Source: Cherax quadricarinatus (Eukaryota; Arthropoda; Malacostraca; Decapoda; Parastacidae). From it: a stretch of DNA of 64,000 nucleotides. This document shows, one piece after another, positions 1 through 11,042 of this stretch. Made by a program: the position numbers and the translations under genes. Positions within the stretch are counted from its first letter, which is position 1. Every line of letters begins with the position of its first letter. The stretch spans positions 24,469,678 through 24,533,677 of the forward strand of contig NC_091307.1 of NCBI RefSeq assembly GCF_038502225.1, given 5' to 3'. A model generated the notes under the pieces. It was not told the origin of the DNA and searched no databases. It saw nothing but the letters and a program-made list of their open reading frames with translations.

Positions 1-335
1 GAGGTTTTGTGTGCGAGAGGCTTGGACTTCCAGCAGGCATGCATAAGCGTGTTTGATAGGAGTGAATGGAGACAAATGGTTTTTAATACTTGACGTGCTG
101 TTGGAGTGTGAGCAAAGTAACATTTATGAAGGGATTCAGGGAAACCGGCAGGCCGGACTTGAGTCCTGGAGATGGGAAGTACAGTGCCTGCACTCTGAAG
201 GAGGGGTGTTAATGTTGCAGTTTAAAAACTGTAGTGTAAAGCACCCTTCTGGCAAGACAGTGATGGAGTGAATGATGGTGAAAGTTTTTCTTTTTCGGGC
301 CACCCTGCCTTGGTGGGAGTCGGCCAGTGTGATAA
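1..335 (+). mobile_element. LINE family A, 3' end (copy A1), cut by window edge
   Basis: The sequence opens inside the last residues of a non-LTR reverse transcriptase frame (…SVFDRSEWRQ… then stop) followed by its 3' UTR. The same 3' UTR recurs at 4079-4361 (-), 58868-59154 (-) and, more diverged, at 47660-48020 (+) and 59580-59940 (+). It ends in the family's tail motif CACCCTGCCTTGGTGGGA at about 301-318 and runs into an AT microsatellite. A 72-codon open frame at 53-271 recurs in two other copies but lies mostly in the 3' UTR and is not treated as a gene. Confidence 0.8.
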
Positions 336-363
336 TAAAAATATATATATATATATGTATATA

Positions 364-433
<70 letters not shown>
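336..433. repeat. (AT)n microsatellite
   Basis: Almost pure AT dinucleotide tract with two GT interruptions near 357 and 369. It directly follows the 3' tail of LINE copy A1, so it probably grew from that element's A/T-rich tail. Confidence 0.95.
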
Positions 434-437
<4 letters not shown>

Positions 438-1763
438 GTATTATATTTATATTATGTATGTCTGTATTAGAAGAGTTGATAGGAGTATATACTTGGAAAG
501 TTAGTTGTGAGCTATCTGTTATACTACTGAACAATGGGAAACACTCGAACACAACCTTCCGTTGATGGCTGGAAACACTGTTCATTTATTCATGAATTTT
601 CTAGTATAGCCAAAATAATAACCTGTGCACTTTTATTTCAATAGAAATTGTTTAAGCATCATCTTTGTAACTCATTTTTGGCTCTGGTAACAATTTTTAA
701 GCTTGTCATTGGTTTATCCATGCTCTAGCTGGTTCATGTGTATTTTTTAAGTGTAGACAACATATAATTACTGTATATTCCAGATTAATTTGTGAATGAA
801 TTTTTTATATAAATGGCTTTTTTTTTTTATAATTTCCTTATCCATATATCTAAAGTCTGTTTTAAAGGTGACAGTGTCACATGGGAATTTCTCAACAATT
901 ATGTACTTAATCTGACCTTCTAGCGATAATTTTATTAATGATAACTCCTAAGTCCATTCTTTAGTTTTTGTCTTTATTAACTCTGTGGTTATTTCCCACT
1001 AGGGTAGAGTGATCCAGAGAAGGACAAATAGTTATCATCACTCATTTTCTAGAAATGCATGAACATCACCTCATAAATGATGCCTTAAACTGCAACCTCC
1101 CCCATGTATCCTTCAGAGTGTAGGCACTGTATATCCCACCTCCAGGACTAAAGTCTTGATAAGCGGTTTTCTTGATCCCTTTATTGACATCCTACCACAA
1201 ATGTATTCCTCATGTGGCTCATTCTCATTCCCACCATTTATATTACATCTCACTTATCCATATTGAATTCCATCCTCCATCTTTCACTCTAACTGATCAC
1301 TCAATCCAGGTGATTTTTATTGCTTATTTTGCACAGGACTTTTGCTTCATGTGTGCCCACTAGTGTATGCTAGGTCAGGATGAGCAGAAGTTGATATGTC
1401 AAGCACTTTTGTAGTTGGTATTGCTACTGCCATTGTGTACTAGGTCAAAATAGGCAGTGTCAGTGCCTGTCATGGTTTCAGTAGTGGCTTGTTTTGCTGT
1501 GCTTTGCAACACACTTAAATTTCATATAATGAAATATGAAAATAAAATAAAAAAAGTTTAAAAAAATGTTCAGTACATTTATTCCACATTTTTCATTCAC
1601 ACAGCTACATGTTGTGTGTTATGCTCATATTTAGCTCTTCTCAATATGTATTTGCATCTTCTCTTATAAAGGGCAATTTTGCTTTATTAAGTGGTCTTTA
1701 TACATAGATAAAACTATTAAAAAAAGCCCAAGATTTTATATTTTATCTGTTTGTACTTGACAG
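434..1763. other. Presumed YPEL intron, no gene seen
   Basis: AT-rich sequence upstream of the first visible YPEL exon. It contains a diverged minus-strand LINE-A 3' UTR remnant at about 1087-1190, recognisable from the 'gtgtaggcactgtatatcccacc' type text shared with 4215-4240. No further exon was recognised. The N-terminal YPEL exon, which should carry the first zinc-binding Cys pair, is not here. Confidence 0.5.
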
Positions 1764-1872
1764 GGTTAATGTGGGGTGCGGACCAGCCGAGGAGCGAGTG
1801 CTCTTGACGGGTCTTCATGCTGTTGCTGACATTTACTGCGAATGCTGCAAGACAACTCTGGGCTGGAAATAC
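1764..1872 (+). CDS. Yippee-like protein (YPEL1-4 type), penultimate coding exon
   Basis: After the acceptor at 1762-1763 (cttgacag), one base completes a split codon. The exon then encodes [20 protein letters not shown] followed by [16 protein letters not shown], and ends at a GTAAGT donor at 1873. This is the core of the Yippee domain. The CxxC within YCECC is the second half of the zinc-binding Cys quartet of the family (usual pattern CxxC, about 52 residues, CxxC). The text is nearly identical to vertebrate YPEL1-4 as I remember them, much closer than to the divergent YPEL5 or Drosophila yippee. YPEL proteins are small (about 120 residues) and localise to nucleus, centrosome and spindle; their molecular role is poorly defined. 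Entry phase 2, exit phase 0. The exon for the first half of the protein is upstream of the window. Confidence 0.95.
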
Positions 1873-1916
1873 GTAAGTTTGCTTTTTCCTTTATTTGCCT
1901 ATACTTTTTCTTTTTT

Positions 1917-2090
1917 CAATGAACCGGCCGTATCCCACTGAGGCAGGGTGACCTAAAAAGAAAAATGAAAATTTCTCTTTTTAAATTTAGTACTAATGTA
2001 TACAGGAAAAGGGGGTTACTAACCCCTTGCTTCCTTCATTTTAGTTGCCTCGTACAAAATGCATGGCTTAAGGGGGAAAAATTCTGTTAA
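1917..2090 (-). mobile_element. SINE family B, 3' part (copy B1)
   Basis: Reading the minus strand, this holds the SINE-B end region (…AAAATG…AGCAAGGGGTTAGTAACCCC…) and the shared tail CACCCTGCCTCAGTGGGA, ending in CGGCCGGTTCATTG. Related copies lie at 3141-3605, 47176-47300, 48045-48236 and 48252-48402. The copy is 5' truncated and diverged. It sits in the YPEL intron just after the donor site. Confidence 0.75.
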
Positions 2091-2628
2091 TCAAAAATAA
2101 CAAAAAGTGATTAAAAATTATGAGAAATAACTAAAAATTAGGAAAAATAACCATAAAATTACAAAAAATAACTAAACATAGTCAAGAAAAATTGCTCCAT
2201 TGGAACTATTTTTGATTCTACTTAAGAATACATGTATGCACTTGAAAACATAAAAAGACCCTGTTTTAGCGTGACACAAGGCTGTTTTATTTCGTCTGAT
2301 TCTACCCTGTCTGAGGTGCCTTTTATGGTACATTTATCTTGCAAGAACTCTCATGACCTTCCATGAAAGCTGTATATACAGGATTTTTTCATGTTTATGG
2401 GGAGCAATTGATCCAACAAACAGTGTCATCATGACCATTTTCCATTTTGAGAGATAAAGTTTTTTCACCCCAAAAAAATCCCTGGACTGTAGTTCAGCAT
2501 TTTTCACCATTTTCAGTCAGATTTTGAAAATTACTGAAAATCACACTAGGGGTACTATTTTCTTTGCCGATTCAGAATATACACTTAAAAATCTAAAATC
2601 AGATCATTTTAACGTCGTAAGAGGCCTT
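2091..2628. other. AT-rich intronic sequence
   Basis: No gene. At about 2085-2180 there is a degenerate A-rich tandem pattern (AAAAATTA / AAATAACTA blocks of roughly 16-18 bp). The rest shows nothing recognisable. Confidence 0.5.
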
Positions 2629-2902
2629 ACATTATTGATGCCAGGGTGCCTCGTGTAGATCTGCATTGTTGGTGCTAGAATCCCACACTTAGATCTACAT
2701 TATTGATGCCAGGGTCTCTCATGTAGATGCATTATTGATGCCAGGGTCCCTTATGTAGATCTACATTATTGATGCCAGGGTCCCTCACATGGATCTGCAT
2801 TATTCATGCCAGGGCCCCTCACGTAGATCTGTATATTGATGCCAGGGTCCCCCACGCAGATCTGTATTATTGATGCCAGGGTTCCTCACGTAGATCTGTG
2901 TT
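2629..2902. repeat. 34-bp minisatellite, about 8 units
   Basis: Eight tandem units of 32-34 bp, each starting CATTATTGATGCCAGGGT and continuing with a CCTCACGTAGATCTG-type second half. Units differ by point changes and 1-2 bp indels (for example the second unit reads GGTGCTAGAAT). It lies inside the YPEL intron. Confidence 0.92.
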
Positions 2903-3140
2903 TTAAGCACAGCTCCCTCAGATAAGCTATGAACAGTAATTTTTGGCCTAGATATAAGAAAATGGGTCTGTACAATGAGAGTTCACAGTATAAAAACTAT
3001 TCTGCCCCACAAGGTGCATGATGGGAAAAGCAGAACTTAGATTTTGACTTTGATTTCAACTAGTATTTTCTAGCATGTTTTTATGGTTTTATTGGCTGTT
3101 TCTTGGTAATACTTGATAAATAGAAGATCTTTCTTCTTTC

Positions 3141-3605
3141 AACACACCGGCCGTATCCCACCGAGGCGGGGTGGCCCAAAAGGAAAAACGAAGTTTCTCC
3201 TTTTACATTTAGTAATATATACAGGAGAAGAGGTTACTAGCCCCTTGCTCCCGGCATTTTAGTCGCCTCTTACAACACACATGGCTTACGGAGGAAGAAT
3301 TCTGTTCCACTTCCCCATGGAGGTAAGAGGAAATAAACAAGAACAAGAACTAGAAAGAAAATAGAAGAAAACCCAGAGAGGTGTGTGTGTATATAGTATA
3401 TGCTTGTACATGTATGTGTAGTGTGACCTAAGTGTAAGTAGAAGTAGCAAGACGTACCTGAAATCTTGCATATTTATGAGACAGACAAAAGACACCAGCA
3501 ATCCTACCATTATGTAAAACAATTACAGGCTTTCGTTTTACACTCACTTGGCAGGACGGTAGTACCTCCCTGGGTGGTTGCTGTCTACCAACCTACTGCC
3601 TAGGA
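3141..3605 (-). mobile_element. SINE family B, longest copy (B2)
   Basis: Minus-strand element of about 465 bp. From its 5' side it reads a head rich in AGGTTGGTAGACAGCAACC and GGGAGGTACTACCGTCC (3545-3600), then a pyrimidine-rich middle (3310-3540), then GCGACTAAAATGCCGGGAGC (3250-3275), and finally the family tail with CACCCCGCCTCGGTGGGA. The last 45 bp are shared with LINE A. No protein-coding frame persists. The head is not a clear tRNA by eye, so the pol III class is unassigned. Confidence 0.7.
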
Positions 3606-4078
3606 TAAATAGAAGATATACTACTGAAATAGAGATGGCTTTGGCTGGTTTCAAAACCAGAAATAGCTTGAAATTGGACTCAACCTAGCTGAAATATTCG
3701 ATTTTTGCAGATTTTCCTGAGGACAGGTGAGGTGAAGGGGGCTCCCCTACACCCCCTGGTCTGTTTTATGGTTTTTTAATAGGCTTGATTCAATCATTGA
3801 GATGCCATAAACCATGACCAATCATTTCTGTTTATATTTTATTCTTTATCCCTCCCTCTGTTATTTACATATCTTGTACTACCTCACTGTTATCAATCTT
3901 ATTAATGTTAAACTTTTTAGTTACCTAACTTTTATTCTAATATGCAATAAGAAATATTAAAATGTACTGCTCCATAACCTTTGTCAATATAGAATACTCG
4001 GTAAGAATTAGGATTAGTCTGCCTGAAATGCCTAGACATGCTAGTGCCTTTCTTTGTAATTATTATTATTTTTTTTTG
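3606..4078. other. YPEL intron, nothing recognised
   Basis: AT-rich single-copy-looking sequence between the SINE-B and LINE-A copies. No exon, RNA gene or repeat was seen. Confidence 0.5.
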
Positions 4079-6290
4079 TTAACACATTGGCCGATTCCCA
4101 CCAAGGCAGGGTGGCCCGAAAGAGAAAAGCTTTCATCATCATTCACTCCATCACTGTCTTGCCAGAGGGGTGCTTTACACTACAGTTATGAAACTGCAAC
4201 ATTAACACCCCTCCAACAGAGTGCAGACACTGTACTTCCCATCTCCAGGACTCAAGTCCGGCCTGCCGGTTTCCCTGAATCCCTTCATAAATGTTACTTT
4301 GTTCACACTCCAACAGCACATCAAGTATTAAAAACCATTTGCCTCCATTCACTCCTATCAAATATGCTCACGCATGCTTGTTGGAAGTCCAAGCTCCTAT
4401 CTCACAAAACCTCCTTTATTCCCTCCCTCCAACCTTTCCTACGCGGATCCTTGCCCCGCCTTCCCTCCACTACAGATTTATACACTCTTGAAGTCATTCT
4501 GTTTTGTTCCATTTTCTCTACATGTCCAAACCACCTCAACCCTCTGGATAATAGTTTTGGTAATCCCACACCTTCTCCTAACTTCCAAACTACGAATTCT
4601 CTGCATTATATTCACACCACACATTGCCCTCAGACATGACATCTTCACTGCCTCCAACCTTCTCCTCATTGCAGCATTCATCACCCATGCTTCACAACCA
4701 TATATGAGTGTTGATATAACTATACTCACATACATTCCCCTCTTTGCTTCCATGGAGAAAGTTCTTTGTCTCCACAGACTCCTCATTGCACCACTCACCC
4801 TTTTCCCCTCATCAATTCTATGATTCACCTCATCGTTCATAGACCCATCTGCTAACAAGTCCACTCCTAAATATCTGAATACATTCACCTCCTCCATACT
4901 CTCTCCCTCCAATCTGATATCCAATCTTTTGTCACCTAATCTTTTTGTTATCCTCATCACCTTACTCTTTCCTATATTCACTTTTAATTTTCTTGTTTTA
5001 CATACTGTACCAAATTCATCCACCAACCTCTGCAACTTCTCTTCAGAATCTCCCAAAAGCACAGTGTCATCATCAGCAAAGAGCAACTGTGACAACTCCC
5101 ACTTTGTGTCTGATTCTTTATCTTTTAACTCCACACCTCTTGCCTACACCCGAGCATTCACTTCTCTTACAACCCCATCTATAAATATATTGAACAGCCA
5201 TGGTGACATCACACATCCTTGTCTAAGGCCTACTTTTACTGGGAAATAATCTCCCTCTCTCCTACATACTCGAACCTGAGCCTCAGTATCCTCGTAAAAA
5301 CTCTTCACTGTTTTCAGTAACCTGTCTCCTATACCATACACCTGCAACATCTGCCACATTGCCCCCCTATCCACCCTGTCATATGCCTTTTTCAAATCCA
5401 TAAATGCCACAAAAACCTCTTTAGCCTTATCTAAATACTGTTCACCTATGTTTCACTGTAAACTCTTGGTCTACACACCCCCTACCTTCCCTAAAGCCTC
5501 CTTGTTCATCTACTATCATACTCTGTCTTACTCTTAATTCTTTCAATAATAACTCTACCATACACTTTACTAGGTATACTCAACAGACTTATTCCCCTAT
5601 AATTTTTGCACTCTCTTTTATCCCCTTTGCCTTTATACAAAGGAACTATGCATGCTCTCTGCCAATCCCTAGGTACTTTACCTTCTTCCATACATTTATT
5701 AAATAATAGTACCAACCACTCCAAAACTATATCCCCACCTGCTTTCAACATTTCTGTCTTTATCCCATCAATCCCAGCTGCCTTACCCCCTTTCATTCTT
5801 CCCACTGCCTCACGAACTTCCCCCACACTCACAACTCGCTCCTCCTCACTCCTACAAGATGTTATTCCTTCTTGCCCTATACACAAAATCACAGCTTCCC
5901 TATCTTCATCAACATTTAACAGCTCCTCAAAATATTCCCTCCATCTTCCCGATACCTCTAACTCTCCATTTAATAACTCTCCTATTTTTAACTGTCAGAA
6001 ACATTTGTTCCCTAGGCTTCCTCAACTTATTAATCTCACTCCAAAACTTTTTCTTATTTTCAACAAAATTTGTTGATAACATCTCACCCACTCTCTCATT
6101 TGCTCTCTTTTTACAATGCTTCACCACTCTCTTAGCCCCTCTTTTTCTCTCCATATACTCTTCCCTCCTTGCATCACTTCTACTTTGTAAAAATCTCTCA
6201 TATGCTAACTTTTTCTTCCTTGCTACTCTCTTTACATCATCATTCCACCAATCTCACTTCTTCCCTCCCGCACCCACTTTCCTGTAACCA
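4079..6290 (-). mobile_element. LINE family A, longest copy (A2), 5' truncated
   Basis: Minus-strand non-LTR retrotransposon with part of the region upstream of the RT, most of the RT domain, the C-terminal region and a 3' UTR ending in the shared tail (CACCCTGCCTTGGTGGGA, about 4095-4115). The endonuclease domain is missing, which is typical of 5' truncation. The clade is uncertain. Motifs such as KNYRGISLLS and the C-terminal WFGHVERM / GRGRPRKGW text (seen in copies A3 and A4) resemble RTE-like elements. It is inserted in the YPEL intron antisense to that gene. Confidence 0.85.
4478..6287 (-). pseudogene. Broken reverse transcriptase of LINE-A copy A2
   Basis: Several minus-strand frames together cover one RT. 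Frame 6154-5927 is a basic region (ERKRGAKRVVKHCKK). Frame 5892-5506 has GGKAAGIDGIKTEMLKAGG and CKNYRGISLLSIPSKVYGR (RT motifs 1-2). Frame 5410-5144 has FMDLKKAYDRVDR (motif A, catalytic Asp) and GLRQGCVMSPWLFNIFIDGV (motif B). Frame 5134-4478 has LLFADDDTVLLG (motif C; an extra Asp compared with the usual ADDTVLL), then KLKVNIGKSKVM and FRYLGVDL. The frames change between these blocks, so the gene is dead. Similar frames occur at 47312-47668 and 59114-59407. Confidence 0.88.
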
Positions 6291-6632
6291 CAAACTTCTT
6301 GTAATCAATATCTTATAATATGTAAACCACTCATTGTAAGCTTTGCAGGGAAATAAAAATTTTCAATTTTCCATACTTACCTCCTATCTTTTCTCTACAA
6401 AAAGATGTGAATTATTCATATAATCCTTTGTGCCTTGATTAAAACTTTATCAAGTGTCACAATAAAAGTTTTGTTTTTATAACTTTTACTCCAGGCTCTT
6501 GGCATCTCTTGTTTATGTCACATATGTATTGATAAACTTGTCTTGTTAAAGTATTTATCAGCATGTGCTCTTAGTATTGCTCAAGTTAACTCAAATCAAT
6601 TTTTTTTGTTTTTTTTTTTTTTTTGTTTTCAG

Positions 6633-6722
6633 GAACATGCCTTTGAATCCAGTCAGAAGTACAAGGAGGGCAAGTATATTATTGAGCTGGCACATATGAT
6701 CAAAGATAATGGGTGGGACTGA
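6633..6722 (+). CDS. Yippee-like protein (YPEL1-4 type), last coding exon
   Basis: A strong T-rich tract (6600-6629) and acceptor AG at 6631-6632 precede 29 codons in phase 0: [15 protein letters not shown] then [14 protein letters not shown], stop TGA at 6720-6722. Joined to the exon at 1764-1872 this continues the Yippee domain exactly as in vertebrate YPEL1-4, differing in the last residue (Asp here; Glu or Asp in relatives). The intron is 4760 bp and contains SINE-B, a minisatellite and LINE-A. Conservation to the stop codon argues for a functional gene rather than a processed copy, and the presence of an intron rules out a retrocopy. Confidence 0.95.
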
Positions 6723-7560
6723 GAGTGGGCCCCTGGTGGCCGCAGGAGCCTTGGCGTGCAGCTGTGACCCTGCCAATGACTGCCAGACCTTTACTCATCA
6801 TCACACCAAGAATGTCTCGTCTAATATAAGGATGACTTCATTTACCTAGGATGGAAGTGGGAAGTGTAGTCTGGACCCATTGATGATATCTGCTGCTTCC
6901 TCGTTAGTGTTAGGTTGACCAGCTGTGCACGACTTATTCTTGAGCAGTGATCTCAGCCGGTGTGCGATGCCAGGGTGTGCTGCGCAAACAAATATTACAC
7001 GAGAAAATTCATTATAGCTTCAAATTATAGAAAACGACTACACTATAGTGATTATGGTGATACTCTATATGGATTGACTTGCCTGAATTAGATCAGATTC
7101 ATTTGTGTAAATAATGAAGACTACTGGCAAAAATGCTGAGTGAGTGTTATGAGTGGAAGTGGAATGTAAGCAGCACATCCTGAGAGCAACTGGCCATCAT
7201 CACCATCACAATCATCATATTTTCACATCATTTTTGACTGTCCCAACCCGCCAGTCATCAGTCAGTCAGCCAGCTAGCTCTCGTCCAGTCTCATGGCCTG
7301 TCTGTGATGGGCTTTGCCCGTAAGCAAATTTCAATTTGTTGTGTAGTAAGTGTAAAACTAATCATCCCACCCAGCCACTTGCAAGCCAGTTAGACACATT
7401 TTTGTATTATAAACTCAATGTGAGAATTTGTTTTATTTAATTATCTGCTGTCTACCATCATTTGTTAAGGGACCATAACATAGTGTGATTTGACCTGCCA
7501 TGGCAGGATTCTAACAGTACGGAGGGAATAAAGCATTGCCCAAACCTCAGTCAAAACAGA
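6723..7560 (+). other. Probable YPEL 3' UTR
   Basis: Non-repetitive sequence directly after the YPEL stop. The first clear AATAAA on the + strand is at 7527-7532, followed by a GT-rich stretch (TGTGTTTACCATGTGTGAG) at about 7573-7591, an arrangement that fits cleavage near 7545-7565. A longer UTR is possible because the next several kilobases are also free of repeats. Confidence 0.45.
7527..7532 (+). promoter_or_regulatory. Candidate polyadenylation signal for YPEL
   Basis: Canonical AATAAA about 805 bp after the stop codon with a GT-rich element 40-60 bp downstream. It is the best candidate by eye; alternatives exist further on. Confidence 0.4.
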
Positions 7561-10489
7561 GACTTCAGTAGCTGTGTTTACCATGTGTGAGTTTTAGATA
7601 CATAATGGTATTAAACACCTGTACCTTTTTATCATTATACCAAAAGGACAGTTTGTTATTAAACAACATTATGCTAGAAAAAGCTGTATTACAATGGCAC
7701 TTGATGCTTGACCCATATTTTGGAGCACACAACATAATCGTATTTCTCATTTGTCTCGTCCATATTGCATTTGCGCAGGTGATGTGCAGGAAGTGATGCT
7801 GGTGTTCCCGCTGTGATCTAGTGCATCTTGGAAGCCTGGACAGTGCAGGCAACCTGTGATGATGTGTCTTAATGGTACACTGTGTGATTGGACAATATTT
7901 TAACTCATTTTCACTTGTTCTGTACTGTGTATATCCTAAAATTTGATGTTCCCAACAAATGGATTAGGTAGGTGATTGTGCTGCTATCATTTCCAGTCAT
8001 CATGCTAGTCTTGTAGAAATGGCATTTGATTATCTTTTAATTTTTTTCAGTTAACTTTAGTTGAGATTGAGTTGAGATAAAATTCACATCTTCTCTTGCA
8101 ATTGTACATAATGGATTGATTAAAACCGCAACATGCCACAGATATCAACCAGTAGAGTGTTTGGTGTAAATTTACTGATGTAAAGTAAGTGTTGAAGAGA
8201 CTTGCTGTGCAGTATTAATTAAGTTTTTCTTAAGGTAAATTTAAATTTACCTCATGAATTATAAGAACTTTAAAATGTATACTGTATATATGAAATATAT
8301 AATGTATACAATACCTATAGAAGTTGTAAACTAGACTCAGAAAATAGTATTACAGTATTTTAGGTTAATGTTCCTGTAAAGAACTCTTAAATTTCTTAAT
8401 TACTTAGAAAATGTAGAAAAAATCATGAGATTGTAGTTTGTGATAAATATTGGCTGATACAGTAAGGACATTACATTTGCAAGATATTCAGTGTACAGTC
8501 ATACCATACTTCAGTTGGCTGCTGTTACTGAATTTTAAATTAAGCATGTTTTTCCATGCTTACAACATGTATTATTTATATATTTTTGCATTTCTTATGT
8601 TTTGGACACAAAATATCCTCATTGCCTTGTAGGTTCTTTCTCTAGATTGAAGAGCTGCATGACTCAAGTATTCAGGAAAGCACTTAGCTTTCTACATGAA
8701 TGTACATTTGCCCAATTTATAGTGATGTACATGTGCTACCCAGCTATCAGTATATAATAAAAAAGGCAGCCATTATTAATTAACAGTTAAGCTCATTTCG
8801 ACACCCAACAAACACAGTACCTAAGAACAAACACCCCTGACAAGCTGATGCAAGCATCTTAATAATATGGTCCTGATTATTACAACTTCCATTAATTATT
8901 TTATTTAGATAATGTAAAACATTTGCAATAGGCATCAGTACTTTTTTAACTGTAATTATCCATATTATGCAGGAACACTCCCTTCATCAGCATTGAAAAT
9001 GAACACGCGATCTCTGATCAAGTGCTCTCTCACGGTTGCTGGTCAAAATGTTAATTTACTCTCAACTCAATCTCAAACTAAAGTCAACTGCAGAAAATAC
9101 AAGCTTTATATAAGATGAAACACAAGAGCATTATATGATACTTAATATCAGTGTGTTTTGGCATTTGTATTATTTACCTATCAGTGAAATGCTAGCAGTT
9201 TTTCAATCAAAAATTCATTGTTTAGAACTGAGAGAAAATGAACCATCTTAACATCCTGATAGTTAAGCTGTTGTGAAGTAATACACTTTAATATAATGAT
9301 TTATCATAATAGCTGTAGGTGATGTAAGATTAATACTTGTCTGGGCTCACTAGCCAGAAGATAATTATATGTGCATCTCATAAAAGAATCAGATAGTGTC
9401 AATAGTCAGGGGTCCAAGGTAAGATATCAACTGTATGTAGTATGGTAGGTAACATCATCTTGCTTTGGACATGTTACCTTCTGCAAGTGAAAAGAAATTT
9501 CTCATGGAGCAACTTTCAAATTTATTAGGTCTGCTTGGCTGCTTTTTGGCTTGGTGGTGGAACACTGAAATAGCTTTAATCATGTGTAGTTAAGATTCAA
9601 CAGAGTACCTATTGGCTAGCCTTATCACATTCATTAATTGATATTAATCAGTTCATATAGCATGTCGATGTGTATTTGCCATAAAGTTTTGGCATAGAAC
9701 TTCACACTAGTTGTGGGATTAAAATGATAGTCCCTGCTTTTCTTTTTAAGATGTAGGTCATGAAAAGCACTGTTCATTACAGAACAGTTGGTCTGGATTG
9801 TGCAATTAATTCAAAGGATACTGGGATACTGGTTACTTCATGTGGGAATTTATTACTTATGACTTAGGTTTATCTCTATGCTCAGGTAGATAGAGAAGCA
9901 CCCTAACATTTTTTTTTTCTATTTTTTCACATCCAAAAAATGTAGCCCCAATATACGACTTGAGAGAGGATATCCTTTTTCTTACCAAAGTAATATACCT
10001 TCAGTTTCCTTCATGTTGCTTGTGTGTATAACTGGCATCTGTGCCAACTTTAGCTGTCTATTACTGTTGTGTCTTGTCTCTGCTGCTCATGGTATAAAGC
10101 TGGTTTTCTTTTACATTGCTACAAGTAGCCTTTATACAAGTTTATCTTTTGTGTTGTAATTCATTAGTGTCTCAGCAGATTGCATAATACTTTGTGCTTA
10201 ATTTAGACATGTCTCATTTATATTTGTGCTTATATCCCCTAGGTTAGAGATTTCTATGTATTTTGTCATTTTTCATAATTTAAATTCTTTCGACCTCAGT
10301 AATGCTTATTGTCTCACTTTAATTGTATGTTCAGTCCATATAAATTTATTTATTCACTTATAAATTTTGTAAAGGTATTATACAAAGTAGCAGTTTATAA
10401 AATTTTAACCCAAAAATTGTGGTCATTAAGTTCTCTTGTACCATCTTGCTCCCCTGGTTATGTTGCCGCTTCTCCAACCAGCACCAGTT

Positions 10490-10715
10490 CTTTCGGTATG
10501 TACTCTGTACATACATACTACAGCATATTCAGACTTAGTACTTGTATATTTCAGTGTGCACTTCCCTAAGTGTATACACATTTTAATCTGTACTGACCTC
10601 AGTAAATACTAACTTTTAGCATGTACTGACCTCAGCACAAAATCCATTTCATTATGTACTGAACTTAGTACATATAAACCTTGTATGTACTGATCTCAGT
10701 ACATGTGCAGTTCCA
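10490..10715. repeat. Degenerate tandem palindromic repeat (TGTACTGACCTCAGTACA type)
   Basis: At least four spaced copies of an 18-bp near-palindrome, TGTACTGANNTCAGTACA with varying decay, at about 10590, 10622, 10654 and 10692, spaced 32-40 bp apart by AT-rich DNA. Each half-site is TGTACTGA and its complement. Confidence 0.7.
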
Positions 10716-10954
10716 CATTTTAGTATATGTATGCAAATGGTCATAATTGTGTGAAGAGATATTGTATTTACTAAAGAGAGATCCCCACAAGGTGGTCCTA
10801 TATTTTTACATGGCATTCTAGTCTTTCATTCTAACCAGTAGTTGAGAAGTGTGCATGTCTCTGCCTTCTGTTATATTACACTATGTACTAGCTCTTTGTA
10901 TCATGGTTCATTCATGGGATATATATATAAAGTGGATGGCGAGAGGCAAAAGTA

Positions 10955-11042
10955 AAATAAATAAATATATACATACATATACATGTATATATACGTACAT
11001 ACACAATTATATATATATTACACACACAGACAGACAGACATT
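10955..11042. repeat. ATAC / CACA / GACA microsatellite cluster
   Basis: Short adjoining tracts of ATAC, ATGT/ATAT, ACAC and GACA repeats. Simple low-complexity DNA with no other feature. Confidence 0.85.

Noticed and set aside
53..271. A 72-residue frame (MIGVNGDKWFL…) conserved in three LINE-A copies
   Set aside because: It overlaps the RT end out of frame and runs through the 3' UTR. The copies belong to one closely related subfamily, and in the other subfamily (47660, 59580) the frame is broken, so conservation reflects recent common origin.
3545..3600. SINE-B head as a tRNA gene
   Set aside because: No convincing A box and B box pair at tRNA spacing and no cloverleaf by eye; treated as the 5' part of the SINE.
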